A DNA stretch of 64,000 nucleotides from an uncultured Blautia sp. (lineage in GTDB: Bacteria > Bacillota > Clostridia > Lachnospirales > Lachnospiraceae): assembly GCA_934364795.1 (NCBI GenBank), contig CAKRMK010000016.1:1-64000 (forward strand), in the 5' to 3' direction. The position numbers were made by a program, and so were the translations under genes. Of this stretch, positions 1 to 7,626 are shown in pieces. Every line of letters begins with the position of its first letter. Positions within the stretch are counted from its first letter, which is position 1. The notes beneath the pieces are model-generated. The model saw nothing but the letters and a program-made list of their open reading frames with translations, searched no databases and was not told the origin of the DNA.

Positions 1-100
1 ACCGGCAAGCTATGCAGTAATTGCCAATCCCCATGAGGAAATCGTCAAAATGGTGGAGTTAAGCGCAAGTCGATGGAAAAAGAATAAGGGGGATGAATAA
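1..100 (+). CDS. BMC-domain shell protein, C-terminal end only (partial)
   Basis: The frame opening at base 2 is open from the window edge to a TAA at 98-100. The visible tail ([19 protein letters not shown], then a Lys-rich end) matches the last strand and helix of hexameric BMC shell proteins of the PduA/EutM type, where the I-x-x-P-H-E-E motif is typical. The stop overlaps the ATG of the next gene by one base (taATG), so the two are translationally coupled. The N-terminal part lies outside the window, so whether this is a single-domain or tandem shell protein cannot be told. Confidence 0.75.
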   Translation, partial: PASYAVIANPHEEIVKMVELSASRWKKNKGDE

Positions 101-588
101 TGGCTGACGAAGAAAAGAAAGAGACAGCGAAAAAAGCAGCCCCTAAAAAGGCAGCCACTCCGAGAAGAACGGCCAGAACAACAAAAGCAAAAGCAGCAGA
201 AGCAAAAGCCACAGAAGTGACCACTGCCCCTGTTGAAGCTGAAGTTAAGAATAAGGAAACAGTACATACAGTTGCTGAGAAAACAGCAGATCATAAGGAG
301 GAAAAAATCATGACACAGGAAGCTTTAGGAATGGTAGAAACCAGAGGACTTACAGCAGCTATCGAGGCAGCTGACCAGATGTGTAAAGCAGCTAACGTTG
401 CATTAGTTGGAACAGAGAAGATCGGATCCGGTCTTGTAACAGTTATGGTTCGTGGAGATGTTGGAGCTGTTAAATCTGCAGTAGAGAGCGGAAGCGCAGC
501 AGCATCCAGACTTGGAGAGCTTGTAGCTACACACGTAATTCCAAGACCTCATACAGATGTTGAGAAAATTCTTCCAGTATTAAAATAA
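100..588 (+). CDS. BMC-H hexameric shell protein with Lys/Ala-rich N-terminal extension and an internal start
   Basis: Residues 71-162 form a complete BMC domain of usual length (about 92 aa). It starts [13 protein letters not shown] and ends with the family motif [13 protein letters not shown]. Residues 1-70 are an extension rich in Lys, Ala, Thr and Arg (for example [17 protein letters not shown]) that resembles a histone-H1-like tail and is not part of the fold. An in-frame ATG at 310 is preceded by AAGGAGG at 295-301 with an 8-base spacer, a near-ideal ribosome-binding site. Two products are therefore likely: a 162-aa long form from 100 and a 92-aa canonical shell protein from 310. PduB/PduB' is the known precedent for dual starts in this system. 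The gene builds the facets of the microcompartment; the role of the tail is unknown. Confidence 0.9.
   Translation: MADEEKKETAKKAAPKKAATPRRTARTTKAKAAEAKATEVTTAPVEAEVKNKETVHTVAEKTADHKEEKIMTQEALGMVETRGLTAAIEAADQMCKAANVALVGTEKIGSGLVTVMVRGDVGAVKSAVESGSAAASRLGELVATHVIPRPHTDVEKILPVLK
295..312 (+). promoter_or_regulatory. Internal ribosome-binding site and start codon
   Basis: AAGGAGG at 295-301, eight bases before ATG 310-312, lies inside the preceding reading frame and in phase with it. It is as strong as any other ribosome-binding site in the operon and sits exactly at the border between the basic tail and the BMC domain. Confidence 0.75.
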
Positions 589-608
589 TATAAAAATCCA
601 GGAAGAAA

Positions 609-1265
609 GTGGGTGTACATTTGGAAACTAATAATGTTGAGCTGATCACCAGAATGGTGCTTGATGCTCTTAACAAAAAAGAAGAAAAAGCTGGTGGCTT
701 CATGGTGCCCATCGGAGTTTCCGCAAGACATATCCACCTGACACAGGAACATGTAGAGGCTTTATTCGGACCAGGATATCAGCTCACCAAGAAAAAAGAG
801 CTGATGGGTGGACAGTTTGCATCCAATGAGACAGTTACAATCGTTGGACTGAAGCTTCGTGCCATTGAGAATGTACGTATTCTCGGACCGGTTCGCAAGG
901 CTTCCCAGGTTGAAGTATCAGCTACAGACGCAATCAAGCTTGGTATGAAAGTACCGGTTCGTGAGTCTGGAGATGTTAAGGGAAGTGCTCCTATCGCAAT
1001 TGTAGGACCAAAGGGTGCGATTTATCTGAAAGAGGGATGTATCGTAGCAATGCGTCACATCCACATGTCCCCGAAGGATGCACAGGCAGCCGGAGTGAAG
1101 GACGGAGATATCGTTTCTGTCAAGGCAGACAATGAGAGAGGAACCATTTTCAATCAGGTCAAGATCCGTGTAGACGACAGCTTTACACTGGAAATGCATA
1201 TTGATACTGATGAAGCAAATGCAGCAAAAATTGCCACAGGCAATACAGTTACAATTATAAAGTAG
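609..1265 (+). CDS. pduL: PduL phosphate propanoyltransferase
   Basis: This 218-aa protein is the size of PduL, which moves the acyl group of propionyl-CoA to phosphate inside the microcompartment and recycles CoA. The two conserved beta-barrel halves are visible. The metal-binding histidines occur in VSARHIHLT (about residue 38) and MRHIHMSP (about residue 150). The N-terminal stretch ELITRMVLDALNKK fits the encapsulation helix of PduL proteins. Start choice is uncertain: GTG at 609 has AGGA five bases upstream, while TTG at 621 gives the more usual M-E-T-N N-terminus but lacks a well-placed ribosome-binding site. It follows the shell gene by 20 bases. Confidence 0.9.
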   Translation: MGVHLETNNVELITRMVLDALNKKEEKAGGFMVPIGVSARHIHLTQEHVEALFGPGYQLTKKKELMGGQFASNETVTIVGLKLRAIENVRILGPVRKASQVEVSATDAIKLGMKVPVRESGDVKGSAPIAIVGPKGAIYLKEGCIVAMRHIHMSPKDAQAAGVKDGDIVSVKADNERGTIFNQVKIRVDDSFTLEMHIDTDEANAAKIATGNTVTIIK

Positions 1266-1306
1266 TGACCAAGGGAATTTTCCCCTCATTACAAAAATAA
1301 TAAAAT

Positions 1307-1373
1307 GTTCAGCCATGCAGGGATGCCTGTTGCTGTGAATACAGTGAACAGAGAAAATGATGCATGGCTGAAC
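1307..1373 (+). repeat. 13-bp perfect inverted repeat between pduL and the vertex gene
   Basis: GTTCAGCCATGCA at 1307-1319 is repeated as its exact reverse complement at 1361-1373. The 41-base loop contains a second weaker stem (CTGTTGCTGT against ACAGTGAACAG). There is no T-run after the stem, so it is not a standard terminator. It could be an mRNA-processing or stability hairpin, or a member of a dispersed palindromic element. Confidence 0.6.
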
Positions 1374-1396
1374 TGATATAAAAATTGGAGGTTCAC

Positions 1397-1663
1397 ATGA
1401 TAGTTGGCAAGGTAGTAGGAAGCGTTGTTTCCACAAGAAAAAACGAAAAGCTTATCGGCAATAAGTTTATGATCGTGGAACCGGTTCATCACATGAAAGG
1501 TGACCTCAGCCAGATTGTTGCAATCGATATTATCGGTGCAGGAATCGGGGAATATGTATTGGTGGCACAAGGAAGCGCGGCAAGAATTGGCTGCGGCGTA
1601 GAAACAGCACCGGTAGATGCCGCCATTGTAGGTATCGTTGATGACGGTGCAGGATTGGAGTAA
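1397..1663 (+). CDS. BMC-P pentameric vertex protein (PduN/EutN/CcmL family)
   Basis: The 88-aa product opens MIVGKVVGSVVSTRKN and contains GKFMIVEP-like and AVDxxGAGxGExVLVxxGSAAR-like segments characteristic of the EutN/CcmL fold, which caps the twelve vertices of the shell. ATG 1397 is chosen over the upstream TTG at 1385 because GGAGG at 1387-1391 is correctly spaced for it, and the family starts at M-x-x-G-x-V. Length is normal. It lies four bases before pduS. Confidence 0.92.
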   Translation: MIVGKVVGSVVSTRKNEKLIGNKFMIVEPVHHMKGDLSQIVAIDIIGAGIGEYVLVAQGSAARIGCGVETAPVDAAIVGIVDDGAGLE

Positions 1664-1667
1664 CGCC

Positions 1668-2996
1668 ATGGATATCAAAGAATTACAGAATATTATACAG
1701 GAGAATGGTGTAGTTGGTGCCGGCGGTGCAGGATTCCCTACATATATGAAGCTGACAGATAAAGCAAATACCATTCTTATGAACTGTGCAGAGTGCGAAC
1801 CTTTACTGAAATTACACAGACAGTTATTAGAGAAGCACGCTTACGAAATTATGAAAACATTCCATATGGTTCAGGAAACCGTAGGTGCATCTGAAGCCAT
1901 TATCGGAATCAAGAAATCTTATGTTCAGACTGTAAATGCTCTGAAACAGCATATAGAAGAATTCCCGGGAATGCGTATTCATCTTCTTGATGAAGTATAT
2001 CCTATGGGAGATGAGGTTGTACTGATCTACGAAGCTACAGGCCGTGTTGTAAGACCTGGCGGACTTCCTATTGAGCAGGGAGTTGCAGTATTCAATGTAG
2101 AAACAATGTACAACATTTACCGTGCAGTAGAGAAAAAAGAGCCTGTAACAGACAAATATGTATCTGTTGTAGCAGAGGTTAATCATCCGGTGACAGTAAG
2201 AGTTCCTCTTGGATGTACTATGGATGATGTGGTTGCACAGGCCGGTGGCACTACTGTAAAAGATCCGGTTTACTTTATCGGTGGACCGATGATGGGAAGA
2301 ATCGGAAGCGGTTCAGACCCTGTAACAAAGACAACAAATGCGATCCTTGTTCTTCCGAAAGATCATGTGATCGTACAGAAGAAGATGCGTACATCTTCCA
2401 TAGATCTGAAACGTGCAGCATCCATTTGCTGCCAGTGTAATACCTGTACGGACCTTTGTCCGCGTAACAATCTGGGACATCCAATTGATCCGGCACGTTT
2501 CATGCGTGCAGCATCCAATCATGATTTCAGAGACCTGAATCCATATATTGATGCAAGCTTCTGCAGCTCCTGTGGTGTGTGCGAAATGTATGCATGTCCG
2601 CAGAGTCTGGCACCAAGAACACTTCTTGCAGACATGAAAGGCGGCTTGCGTAAAGCTGGTGTACGTCCTCCACAGGGAGTACAGCCGGTTCCGGTCAAAG
2701 AATCCAGAGAATACCGTAAGGTTCCGGAGGAGCGCCTGATGGCACGCCTTGGACTTACCAAGTATGATAAGGATGCACCAATGGACGAGACACTGGTTGA
2801 GATTCCGAAGGTTAAAATCCTTCTTAGCCAGCATATCGGAGCACCTGCCCAGGCAGTTGTGAAGGTTGGAGACCAGGTGACAAGAGGTCAGATGATCGCT
2901 GCGCCTGCTTCTGGATTAAGTGTTGGCATTCATGCAACCATCTCCGGTAAAGTTACCGAAGTGACAGATCGCTGGATCATAGTTGCAAAGAATTAG
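1668..2996 (+). CDS. pduS: PduS-type RnfC-like electron carrier (cobalamin reductase)
   Basis: The 442-aa protein has the RnfC/PduS layout. An N-terminal Gly-rich flavin/NADH site (GVVGAGGAGFPTYMK) is followed by an SLBB-like middle, then two 4Fe-4S clusters at C254/C257/C260/C264 and C299/C302/C305/C310, and a C-terminal sandwich/barrel domain. In B12-dependent Pdu systems it reduces cobalamin for the adenosyltransferase PduO, and it is also found in glycyl-radical systems. ATG 1668 is used; the longer frame from 1638 overlaps the previous gene. It is followed by the Fe-S shell protein PduT, its presumed partner for electron passage through the shell. Confidence 0.92.
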   Translation: MDIKELQNIIQENGVVGAGGAGFPTYMKLTDKANTILMNCAECEPLLKLHRQLLEKHAYEIMKTFHMVQETVGASEAIIGIKKSYVQTVNALKQHIEEFPGMRIHLLDEVYPMGDEVVLIYEATGRVVRPGGLPIEQGVAVFNVETMYNIYRAVEKKEPVTDKYVSVVAEVNHPVTVRVPLGCTMDDVVAQAGGTTVKDPVYFIGGPMMGRIGSGSDPVTKTTNAILVLPKDHVIVQKKMRTSSIDLKRAASICCQCNTCTDLCPRNNLGHPIDPARFMRAASNHDFRDLNPYIDASFCSSCGVCEMYACPQSLAPRTLLADMKGGLRKAGVRPPQGVQPVPVKESREYRKVPEERLMARLGLTKYDKDAPMDETLVEIPKVKILLSQHIGAPAQAVVKVGDQVTRGQMIAAPASGLSVGIHATISGKVTEVTDRWIIVAKN

Positions 2997-3012
2997 AAAG
3001 GACGTGCAGAAA

Positions 3013-3561
3013 ATGAGTAAAGCAATCGGAATGATTGAATTCAAAACTACAGCTACCGGCGTTACTGCAGCAGATGCAATGGTTAAGACATCTGATGTGG
3101 AAATCGTTGAGGCGCAGACCGTGTGTCCGGGTAAATATATTGCAATTATTACCGGTGATCTTAGTGCGGTTAAGGCGGCTGTTGATACAGCTGTAACAAC
3201 ATACGAAGACAAATGCATTGACAGCTTTGTGCTGGGCAATCCTCATGAGTCTATTTTCCCGGCAATCTATGGAACTACTCAGGTAGAAGAAATCAGTGCT
3301 CTGGGAATTCTTGAAACATATGACGCAGCTTCTATTATTGAAGCAGCGGATCAGGCTGCAAAAACTGCAATTGTTGATCTTATTGAGCTTCGTATTGCAA
3401 AAGGTATGTGCGGTAAATCTTACATGATGATCACAGGTGAGGTTTCAGCAGTATCTGCTTCAATTGACAGAGCCAAGGAGATGGTTGCGGCAAAAGGCAT
3501 GTATCTGGATTCATCTGTTATCGCACATCCGGATAAGAGAATGATCGACAGCCTTCTGTAA
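3013..3561 (+). CDS. pduT: PduT-like tandem BMC shell protein with Fe-S cysteine
   Basis: Two BMC domains in tandem (about residues 4-88 and 97-180 of 182 aa) make a pseudohexameric trimer. Cys38, in TVCPGKY, falls at the position known in PduT to ligate a single 4Fe-4S cluster at the trimer centre. This is the clearest evidence that it is PduT rather than another BMC-T. The cluster is thought to pass electrons across the shell, and PduS lies immediately upstream. ATG 3013 is preceded by AAAGGA; an earlier ATG at 2983 lies inside pduS. Confidence 0.9.
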   Translation: MSKAIGMIEFKTTATGVTAADAMVKTSDVEIVEAQTVCPGKYIAIITGDLSAVKAAVDTAVTTYEDKCIDSFVLGNPHESIFPAIYGTTQVEEISALGILETYDAASIIEAADQAAKTAIVDLIELRIAKGMCGKSYMMITGEVSAVSASIDRAKEMVAAKGMYLDSSVIAHPDKRMIDSLL

Positions 3562-3605
3562 ATTCTGGCCTTACCAAAATAAAAGAACGCGGAGGGGACC
3601 TGAAT

Positions 3606-4379
3606 ATGCTTGCATTAGAGAGACGTAATCTGATCCTTGAAAAACTACAGAATGAGAAACGTGTGGTAGTAAGTGAACTTAGCCAGTTATACGGGGTTTC
3701 GGAAGAAACAATCCGGCGTGACCTTGACAAGCTGGAAAAAGAAGGGCTTGCTATCAAAAGCTATGGAGGCGCTGTGATCAATGAAGATGTGAGCATCGAT
3801 CTTCCATTTAATGTGCGTAAAAATCAGAATGTAGTCGGGAAACAGAAGATGGCGGAAATCGTAGCCTCTCTTGTGCATGACGGGGAACACCTGCTTCTGG
3901 ACGCCAGCACGACTGCGGTGTTCGTTGCAAAAGCATTAAAAGAGAAAGAGCGTCTGACTGTAATCACCAATTCTATGGAGATTCTTCTGGAACTGGCAGA
4001 TGTATCAGGATGGAATATTATTTCTACAGGCGGTATGATGAAGGAAGGCTATCTTGCCTTCCTTGGTTCCCGTACAGAAGAAGTTATTCGCTCTTATTTT
4101 GCAGATACGGTTATTTTTTCCTGTAAAGCTCTTGATGAAAAATGGGGAATCATGGAATCCCAGGAAGCTTTTGGAACGGCGAAGAAAGCTATGCTGGATT
4201 CAGGACGTAAGAAGATCCTGGTTGTGGACAATTCGAAATTTGACCAGACCGCATTTTCCGTTGCAGGAAGACTGCGGGATATTGACATCGTCGTGACAGA
4301 TACCAGGCCTTCAGACAAATGGCTGAAGCTGTTTGAAGAGACCGGAGTGGAGTGCAGATATCCGGAATCTGTCAGATAA
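3606..4379 (+). CDS. DeoR-family transcriptional regulator
   Basis: The 257-aa protein has an N-terminal winged helix-turn-helix (MLALERRNLILEKL, then VVVSELSQLYGVSEETIRRDL at about 19-40) with the DeoR signature, and a C-terminal sugar-phosphate-binding domain of the isomerase-like type (DASTTAVFVAKAL, ITNSMEILLEL, GGMMKEGY). DeoR regulators usually repress sugar catabolism operons and release DNA on binding a phosphorylated sugar. It sits inside the microcompartment operon, 44 bases after pduT, so it probably controls this operon, perhaps with fuculose-1-phosphate or a related effector (inference). Confidence 0.9.
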   Translation: MLALERRNLILEKLQNEKRVVVSELSQLYGVSEETIRRDLDKLEKEGLAIKSYGGAVINEDVSIDLPFNVRKNQNVVGKQKMAEIVASLVHDGEHLLLDASTTAVFVAKALKEKERLTVITNSMEILLELADVSGWNIISTGGMMKEGYLAFLGSRTEEVIRSYFADTVIFSCKALDEKWGIMESQEAFGTAKKAMLDSGRKKILVVDNSKFDQTAFSVAGRLRDIDIVVTDTRPSDKWLKLFEETGVECRYPESVR

Positions 4380-4433
4380 GGGGGCTGCCATTGTTACAAA
4401 AGACAGCAGTGACCAATAAAGGAGCATTGAATT

Positions 4434-5585
4434 ATGAAAACTTTTGAAATGAAAACAGTCATCCACTTTGGTGACAATGCCTTGGATAGACTGGCAGAAC
4501 TGCCATACAAAAAAGTTCTGGTGATCACAGATCCATTCATCGCAAAAGGGGAAATGATCAATCTGATCACAGACCCGTTAAAACGCGGTGGTAAGGAGTT
4601 TGAAGTATTCAGTGATGTCGTGCCGGATGCACCGGTAGGAAAAATTGCAGAAGGTGTAAAGAAATTTCTGGAATACCAGCCGGAAGTTGTTGTTGCAGTC
4701 GGTGGTGGTTCCGCAATTGACTCTTCCAAGGCAATCCGCGAGTTTGCCCTGAAGATCAACAATTACGGAAAAGTAGGACTGATTGCAATTCCTACAACAA
4801 GTGGTACCGGATCTGAAGTTACCTCTTTTGCAGTTGTAAATGACACAGAGAACCATGTAAAATATCCGCTTATTTCAGACAGCCTTACAGCTGATGAAGC
4901 AATCCTGGATGCAGAGCTGGTTAAAAGCGTTCCGCCTTCTATCACAGCAGATACAGGAATGGATGTATTTACTCACGCTCTGGAGTCTTATGTAAGTATT
5001 AACCATAATGAATTTTCATCTGCCCTTGCAGAAAAGGCAATTGAAATCTGCGGTGTCTTTCTGTTAAGAGCATACTTGGACGGTAGTGATATGCATGCCC
5101 GCCAGAAAATGCATGTAGCTTCCTGTCTTGCAGGACTTTCCTTTAATACAGCAGGGCTTGGAATCACACATAGTATGGCTCATCAGCTGGGAGCAGTTTT
5201 CCATATTCCTCACGGACGTGCAAATGCAATGCTGCTTCCTCACATTGTTGAGTTTAATGCCAATATCAACAAGCACAGCAAGAGCCAGAAGGAATATCTT
5301 CCGGCAGTGAAGAGATATGCCAATATTTCCCACATTCTTGGACTTAGCAATTACAACAAAGTCATGTCAGTGAGATCTTTGGTAAACTGGATCCAGTTTA
5401 TGCAAAAAGAAATGAATATTCCGCTTACCATTCAGGAAATCGGAACCATTTCTCCAGATGAATACTTTGGAGCAATTGACAAGATGGCAGAGGCAGCACT
5501 TGCAGATGCCTGCACACCTGCCAATCCGAGAGTTCCTACCAAGGAAGATATTGTGAAGATTTATAAGAAATTATGGTCATTCTGA
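4434..5585 (+). CDS. Iron-containing alcohol dehydrogenase (PduQ-like)
   Basis: The 383-aa protein is a group III iron alcohol dehydrogenase. It has the NAD-binding GGGSAIDSSK (91-99) and the TTSGTGSEVT motif (121-130). The metal ligands are Asp177, His181, His246 and His260 (GMDVFTHALE, GLGITHSMAHQ, IPHGRAN). In this setting it reduces propionaldehyde to 1-propanol with NADH and so regenerates NAD+ inside the compartment; a lactaldehyde reductase role is also possible. It follows the DeoR gene by 54 bases and is probably in the same transcript. Confidence 0.88.
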   Translation: MKTFEMKTVIHFGDNALDRLAELPYKKVLVITDPFIAKGEMINLITDPLKRGGKEFEVFSDVVPDAPVGKIAEGVKKFLEYQPEVVVAVGGGSAIDSSKAIREFALKINNYGKVGLIAIPTTSGTGSEVTSFAVVNDTENHVKYPLISDSLTADEAILDAELVKSVPPSITADTGMDVFTHALESYVSINHNEFSSALAEKAIEICGVFLLRAYLDGSDMHARQKMHVASCLAGLSFNTAGLGITHSMAHQLGAVFHIPHGRANAMLLPHIVEFNANINKHSKSQKEYLPAVKRYANISHILGLSNYNKVMSVRSLVNWIQFMQKEMNIPLTIQEIGTISPDEYFGAIDKMAEAALADACTPANPRVPTKEDIVKIYKKLWSF

Positions 5586-5632
5586 TTCAAAAATATTTGA
5601 AAAAATATTGGAGCAGTTTGTACACTTTATTT

Positions 5633-5705
5633 TGCAGAAGATTTTACAGTAATTGTTCAGAGAAAGCTTTTATTTTGATTTTGTCCTGAAGTAAAATCTT
5701 CTGCA
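5633..5705 (+). repeat. 15-bp perfect inverted repeat
   Basis: TGCAGAAGATTTTAC at 5633-5647 is matched exactly in reverse complement at 5691-5705, with a 43-base A/T-rich loop. It would fold into a stable hairpin in RNA just after the dehydrogenase gene. There is no clean U-run after it, so its role as terminator, stability element or operator pair is open. Confidence 0.6.
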
Positions 5706-5713
5706 TGATTTAG

Positions 5714-5767
5714 AACATGTTTGAAAAATATTCCTGTAATGTGTATGCCTGACTTTGCGATATATTA
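5714..5767 (+). repeat. Dispersed repeat family 1, copy A
   Basis: Shares with copies at 6966-7020 and 44786-44826 a pattern of GTTT-AAAAAT-ATTCC-GCAATCTGTACGCC-type sequence. With the 6966 copy it also shares the continuation ACTTTGCGATATAT. It lies in non-coding DNA. This copy is the most diverged of the three. Confidence 0.5.
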
Positions 5768-5905
5768 TGGAGAAAGCCTTTTGCAGGCATGCTCCGGATT
5801 CGAAATTTTAAATTTCCAGCATAGCGTACAGCAAACTGATTCATACAGCAGATCAGTCTGTTATCCGGTATACTGGAGAAATATCCTGTATTGGGAGAGA
5901 AGCAT

Positions 5906-6967
5906 ATGAGTATTTATACAAAAAGCGGAGACAAGGGAACTACCAATCTTGTCCATACGAAAAACGTATCCAAATCTGATGACAGAATACAGCTGGAGGG
6001 AACCATAGATGAGCTTACCAGTCATATTGGCCTGCTGAAAACTATGATACGTGATGCGGATACACTTCGTTTTCTGGAGAAAATCCAGGAAAATCTTGTG
6101 ACAGTTATGGGTGGAGTGGCAGATCCATACAACAGGGAATATAAAATAAATGATGATAAAACAGAGCTTCTGGAGGAAGAGATAAACCGTCTGGAAAAAT
6201 TGTTCCTGTATCCAAAGGAAACTGTTTTGCCGGGAAAATGTCGTTTATCTGCTGAAATAGATGTGACACGTGCCGTTGCAAGAAGAGCAGAACGGGCTCT
6301 GGCCGCAGTAAGTGTGAAGTTTGGTTCTGATTCCGGTACAAAGAAATATATGAACCGTCTGGCGGATTATCTGTATGTTCTTGCCAGATATGAGGATTCC
6401 AGAATAACTGATACTGATAAAGAGAAAGAAAATCCAGCAGAAAATAAACCGGATTCTCATATTATTGCAAAAGTACAGGATGTGACAGGAGGAAATACAG
6501 ATATGAATCAGGATGAAGCTGTCATTCAGGCTGTATTAAAACGTCTTGGTGTTTCTGGAAGAATCACTCTTGAAAGCGCCAAAAAACTGATCGGAAAAAT
6601 TGAACAGGAGGCTTTGCACCGGGGCAAAAAAGCTGTTATCGCAGTATGCGGACCGGAAGGAAATCCTGTTGCGGTTCATGTAATGGACGGTGCCTTTTTG
6701 GTAAGCTTTGATGTGGCTTTAAAGAAAGCATATACCTCGGTTGCTGTAAAAATGTCTACCATGGAGCTTTCCAAGCTGGCACAGCCCGGTGGAACTTTCT
6801 ATGGAGTAGATAAAATGGATGGCGGTAAGATTGTTATTTTCGGAGGCGGTGTACCGTTAAAGTCCGGTGATACTATCATTGGAGGTCTTGGCATCAGCGG
6901 TGGTACAGGAGAAGAAGACCATAGCCTTGCTGAATATGCTCTGTCTGTATTGCCAGAGATTCTATAG
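5906..6967 (+). CDS. pduO: PduO-like protein: cob(I)alamin adenosyltransferase fused to GlcG/HbpS domain
   Basis: The 353-aa protein has two domains. Residues 1-165 form a PduO-type ATP:cob(I)alamin adenosyltransferase (IYTKSGDKGTTNL near the N-terminus for ATP binding; RAVARRAERAL on the late helix). Residues 195-353 form a PduO-C/GlcG/HbpS domain (GGTFYGVD, GGGVPLKSG, GISGGTGEEDH). The linker (DTDKEKENPAENKPDSH) is charged and flexible. It would convert reduced B12 to adenosyl-B12, using PduS as reductase, which argues for a B12-dependent diol dehydratase upstream. ATG 5906, with GGGAGAG upstream, is preferred over ATG 5891. It appears to be the last gene of the microcompartment cluster. 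Confidence 0.88.
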   Translation: MSIYTKSGDKGTTNLVHTKNVSKSDDRIQLEGTIDELTSHIGLLKTMIRDADTLRFLEKIQENLVTVMGGVADPYNREYKINDDKTELLEEEINRLEKLFLYPKETVLPGKCRLSAEIDVTRAVARRAERALAAVSVKFGSDSGTKKYMNRLADYLYVLARYEDSRITDTDKEKENPAENKPDSHIIAKVQDVTGGNTDMNQDEAVIQAVLKRLGVSGRITLESAKKLIGKIEQEALHRGKKAVIAVCGPEGNPVAVHVMDGAFLVSFDVALKKAYTSVAVKMSTMELSKLAQPGGTFYGVDKMDGGKIVIFGGGVPLKSGDTIIGGLGISGGTGEEDHSLAEYALSVLPEIL

Positions 6968-7020
6968 CGTGTTTAAAAAATCATTCCCGCAATCTGTACG
7001 CCCCACTTTGCGGTATATAA
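6966..7020 (+). repeat. Dispersed repeat family 1, copy B
   Basis: Begins in the stop codon of the pduO-like gene and reads GCGTGTTTAAAAAATC, then ATTCCCGCAATCTGTACG, then ACTTTGCGGTATAT. It matches copies A (5714-5767) and C (44786-44826) over most of its length. It runs directly into the terminator stem. Confidence 0.55.
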
Positions 7021-7071
7021 AAGACCCTGCTTTTTCTTAAAATGATTTTAGGAGAATGGCAGGGTCTTTTT
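7019..7071 (+). terminator. Bidirectional rho-independent terminator
   Basis: AAAAGACCCTGC at 7019-7030 pairs perfectly with GCAGGGTCTTTT at 7059-7070. A-run and T-run flank the stem, so it can stop transcripts from the microcompartment operon and from the facing minus-strand gene. Confidence 0.85.
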
Positions 7072-7103
7072 ATGGGGTTATCGATTATTATGGAAAAGAG
7101 AGA

Positions 7104-7364
7104 TTATTTTTTCAGAAAAGAAAAAAGCCCCTTCTTTTTCTCGTAAGGTGATTTGGAAACAGAAATCAGCTGGTAGCCGGTTTTATCAATGGTTTCTTTC
7201 AGTTTGTTTTCATCAAGATCTTCCTCTGTGAGGATAATGGTTTCTCCTTTGGAATGTGAAGAAGTGACTTTTTTTACGGAAAAAGCATTTCGGATATTCT
7301 CATTTACATGAGATTCACACATTCCGCACATCATTCCGTCAATTTTTAAAGTATACTGCTGCAT
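7104..7364 (-). CDS. Heavy-metal-associated (HMA) domain protein
   Basis: The 86-aa product begins MQQYTLKIDGMMCGMCESHV. This is the classic HMA fold with a metal-binding M-x-C-x-x-C motif (GMMCGMC) at residues 11-16, as in CopZ-type copper chaperones. The C-terminus carries a Lys-rich tail (SPYEKKKGLFSFLKK) not found in simple CopZ. The start at 7364 has GGAG nine bases upstream and fits the domain; the longer frame from 7436 would overlap the upstream gene. It is downstream of a 78-aa gene on the same strand, gap 25 bases. The metal is not identifiable from sequence. Confidence 0.85.
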   Translation of the reverse strand: MQQYTLKIDGMMCGMCESHVNENIRNAFSVKKVTSSHSKGETIILTEEDLDENKLKETIDKTGYQLISVSKSPYEKKKGLFSFLKK

Positions 7365-7389
7365 AAGTGTTCTCCATTCTGTCAATATT

Positions 7390-7626
7390 TTATGCTGTAT
7401 AGTCAAATCTTTCGAAGGATAGCTCACAGTTTGCAATACGGCTGCAGATATTTACGGCAGAATACATAACTACAGAAAATTCACCGTCAATGGTGTCTAC
7501 ATGCAGGTGACGTCCGTCATCTGAAATTGAAGCGTTTTTCACATCGCCCCGTTCTGTAAGTTCTTTTAAGATTTCATTTGCCTGATCTTCTGAAACAGCT
7601 TTTGATAAATGATAACATCTGCCCAT
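7390..7626 (-). CDS. Small conserved-looking hypothetical protein, partner of the HMA gene
   Basis: The 78-aa protein begins MGRCYHLSKAVSEDQANEIL and ends SFERFDYTA. I do not recognise a named family. The alternation of a helix (EDQANEILKELTERG) with short strands (NASISDDGRHLHVDT, GEFSVVMYSAVNIC) would suit a small ferredoxin-like fold such as its HMA neighbour's, without a C-x-x-C site. It is the first gene of a two-gene minus-strand unit and has an operator-like palindrome upstream, so a metal-linked role is an inference from context. Confidence 0.65.
   Translation of the reverse strand: MGRCYHLSKAVSEDQANEILKELTERGDVKNASISDDGRHLHVDTIDGEFSVVMYSAVNICSRIANCELSFERFDYTA

Larger units (their letters stand above)
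5586..5905. other. Gene-free leader between the alcohol dehydrogenase and the pduO-like gene
   Basis: This 320-base stretch has no credible reading frame. It holds a 15-bp perfect inverted repeat (5633-5705) and one copy of a dispersed repeat (5714-5767). The last 15 bases carry a GGGAGAG ribosome-binding site for the gene at 5906. A separate promoter for pduO may lie here but no convincing pair of boxes is seen. Confidence 0.6.

Noticed and set aside
5586..5905. Cobalamin riboswitch upstream of the pduO-like gene
   Set aside because: No B12-box-like sequence or multi-helix leader pattern was seen; only a single inverted repeat and a dispersed repeat.
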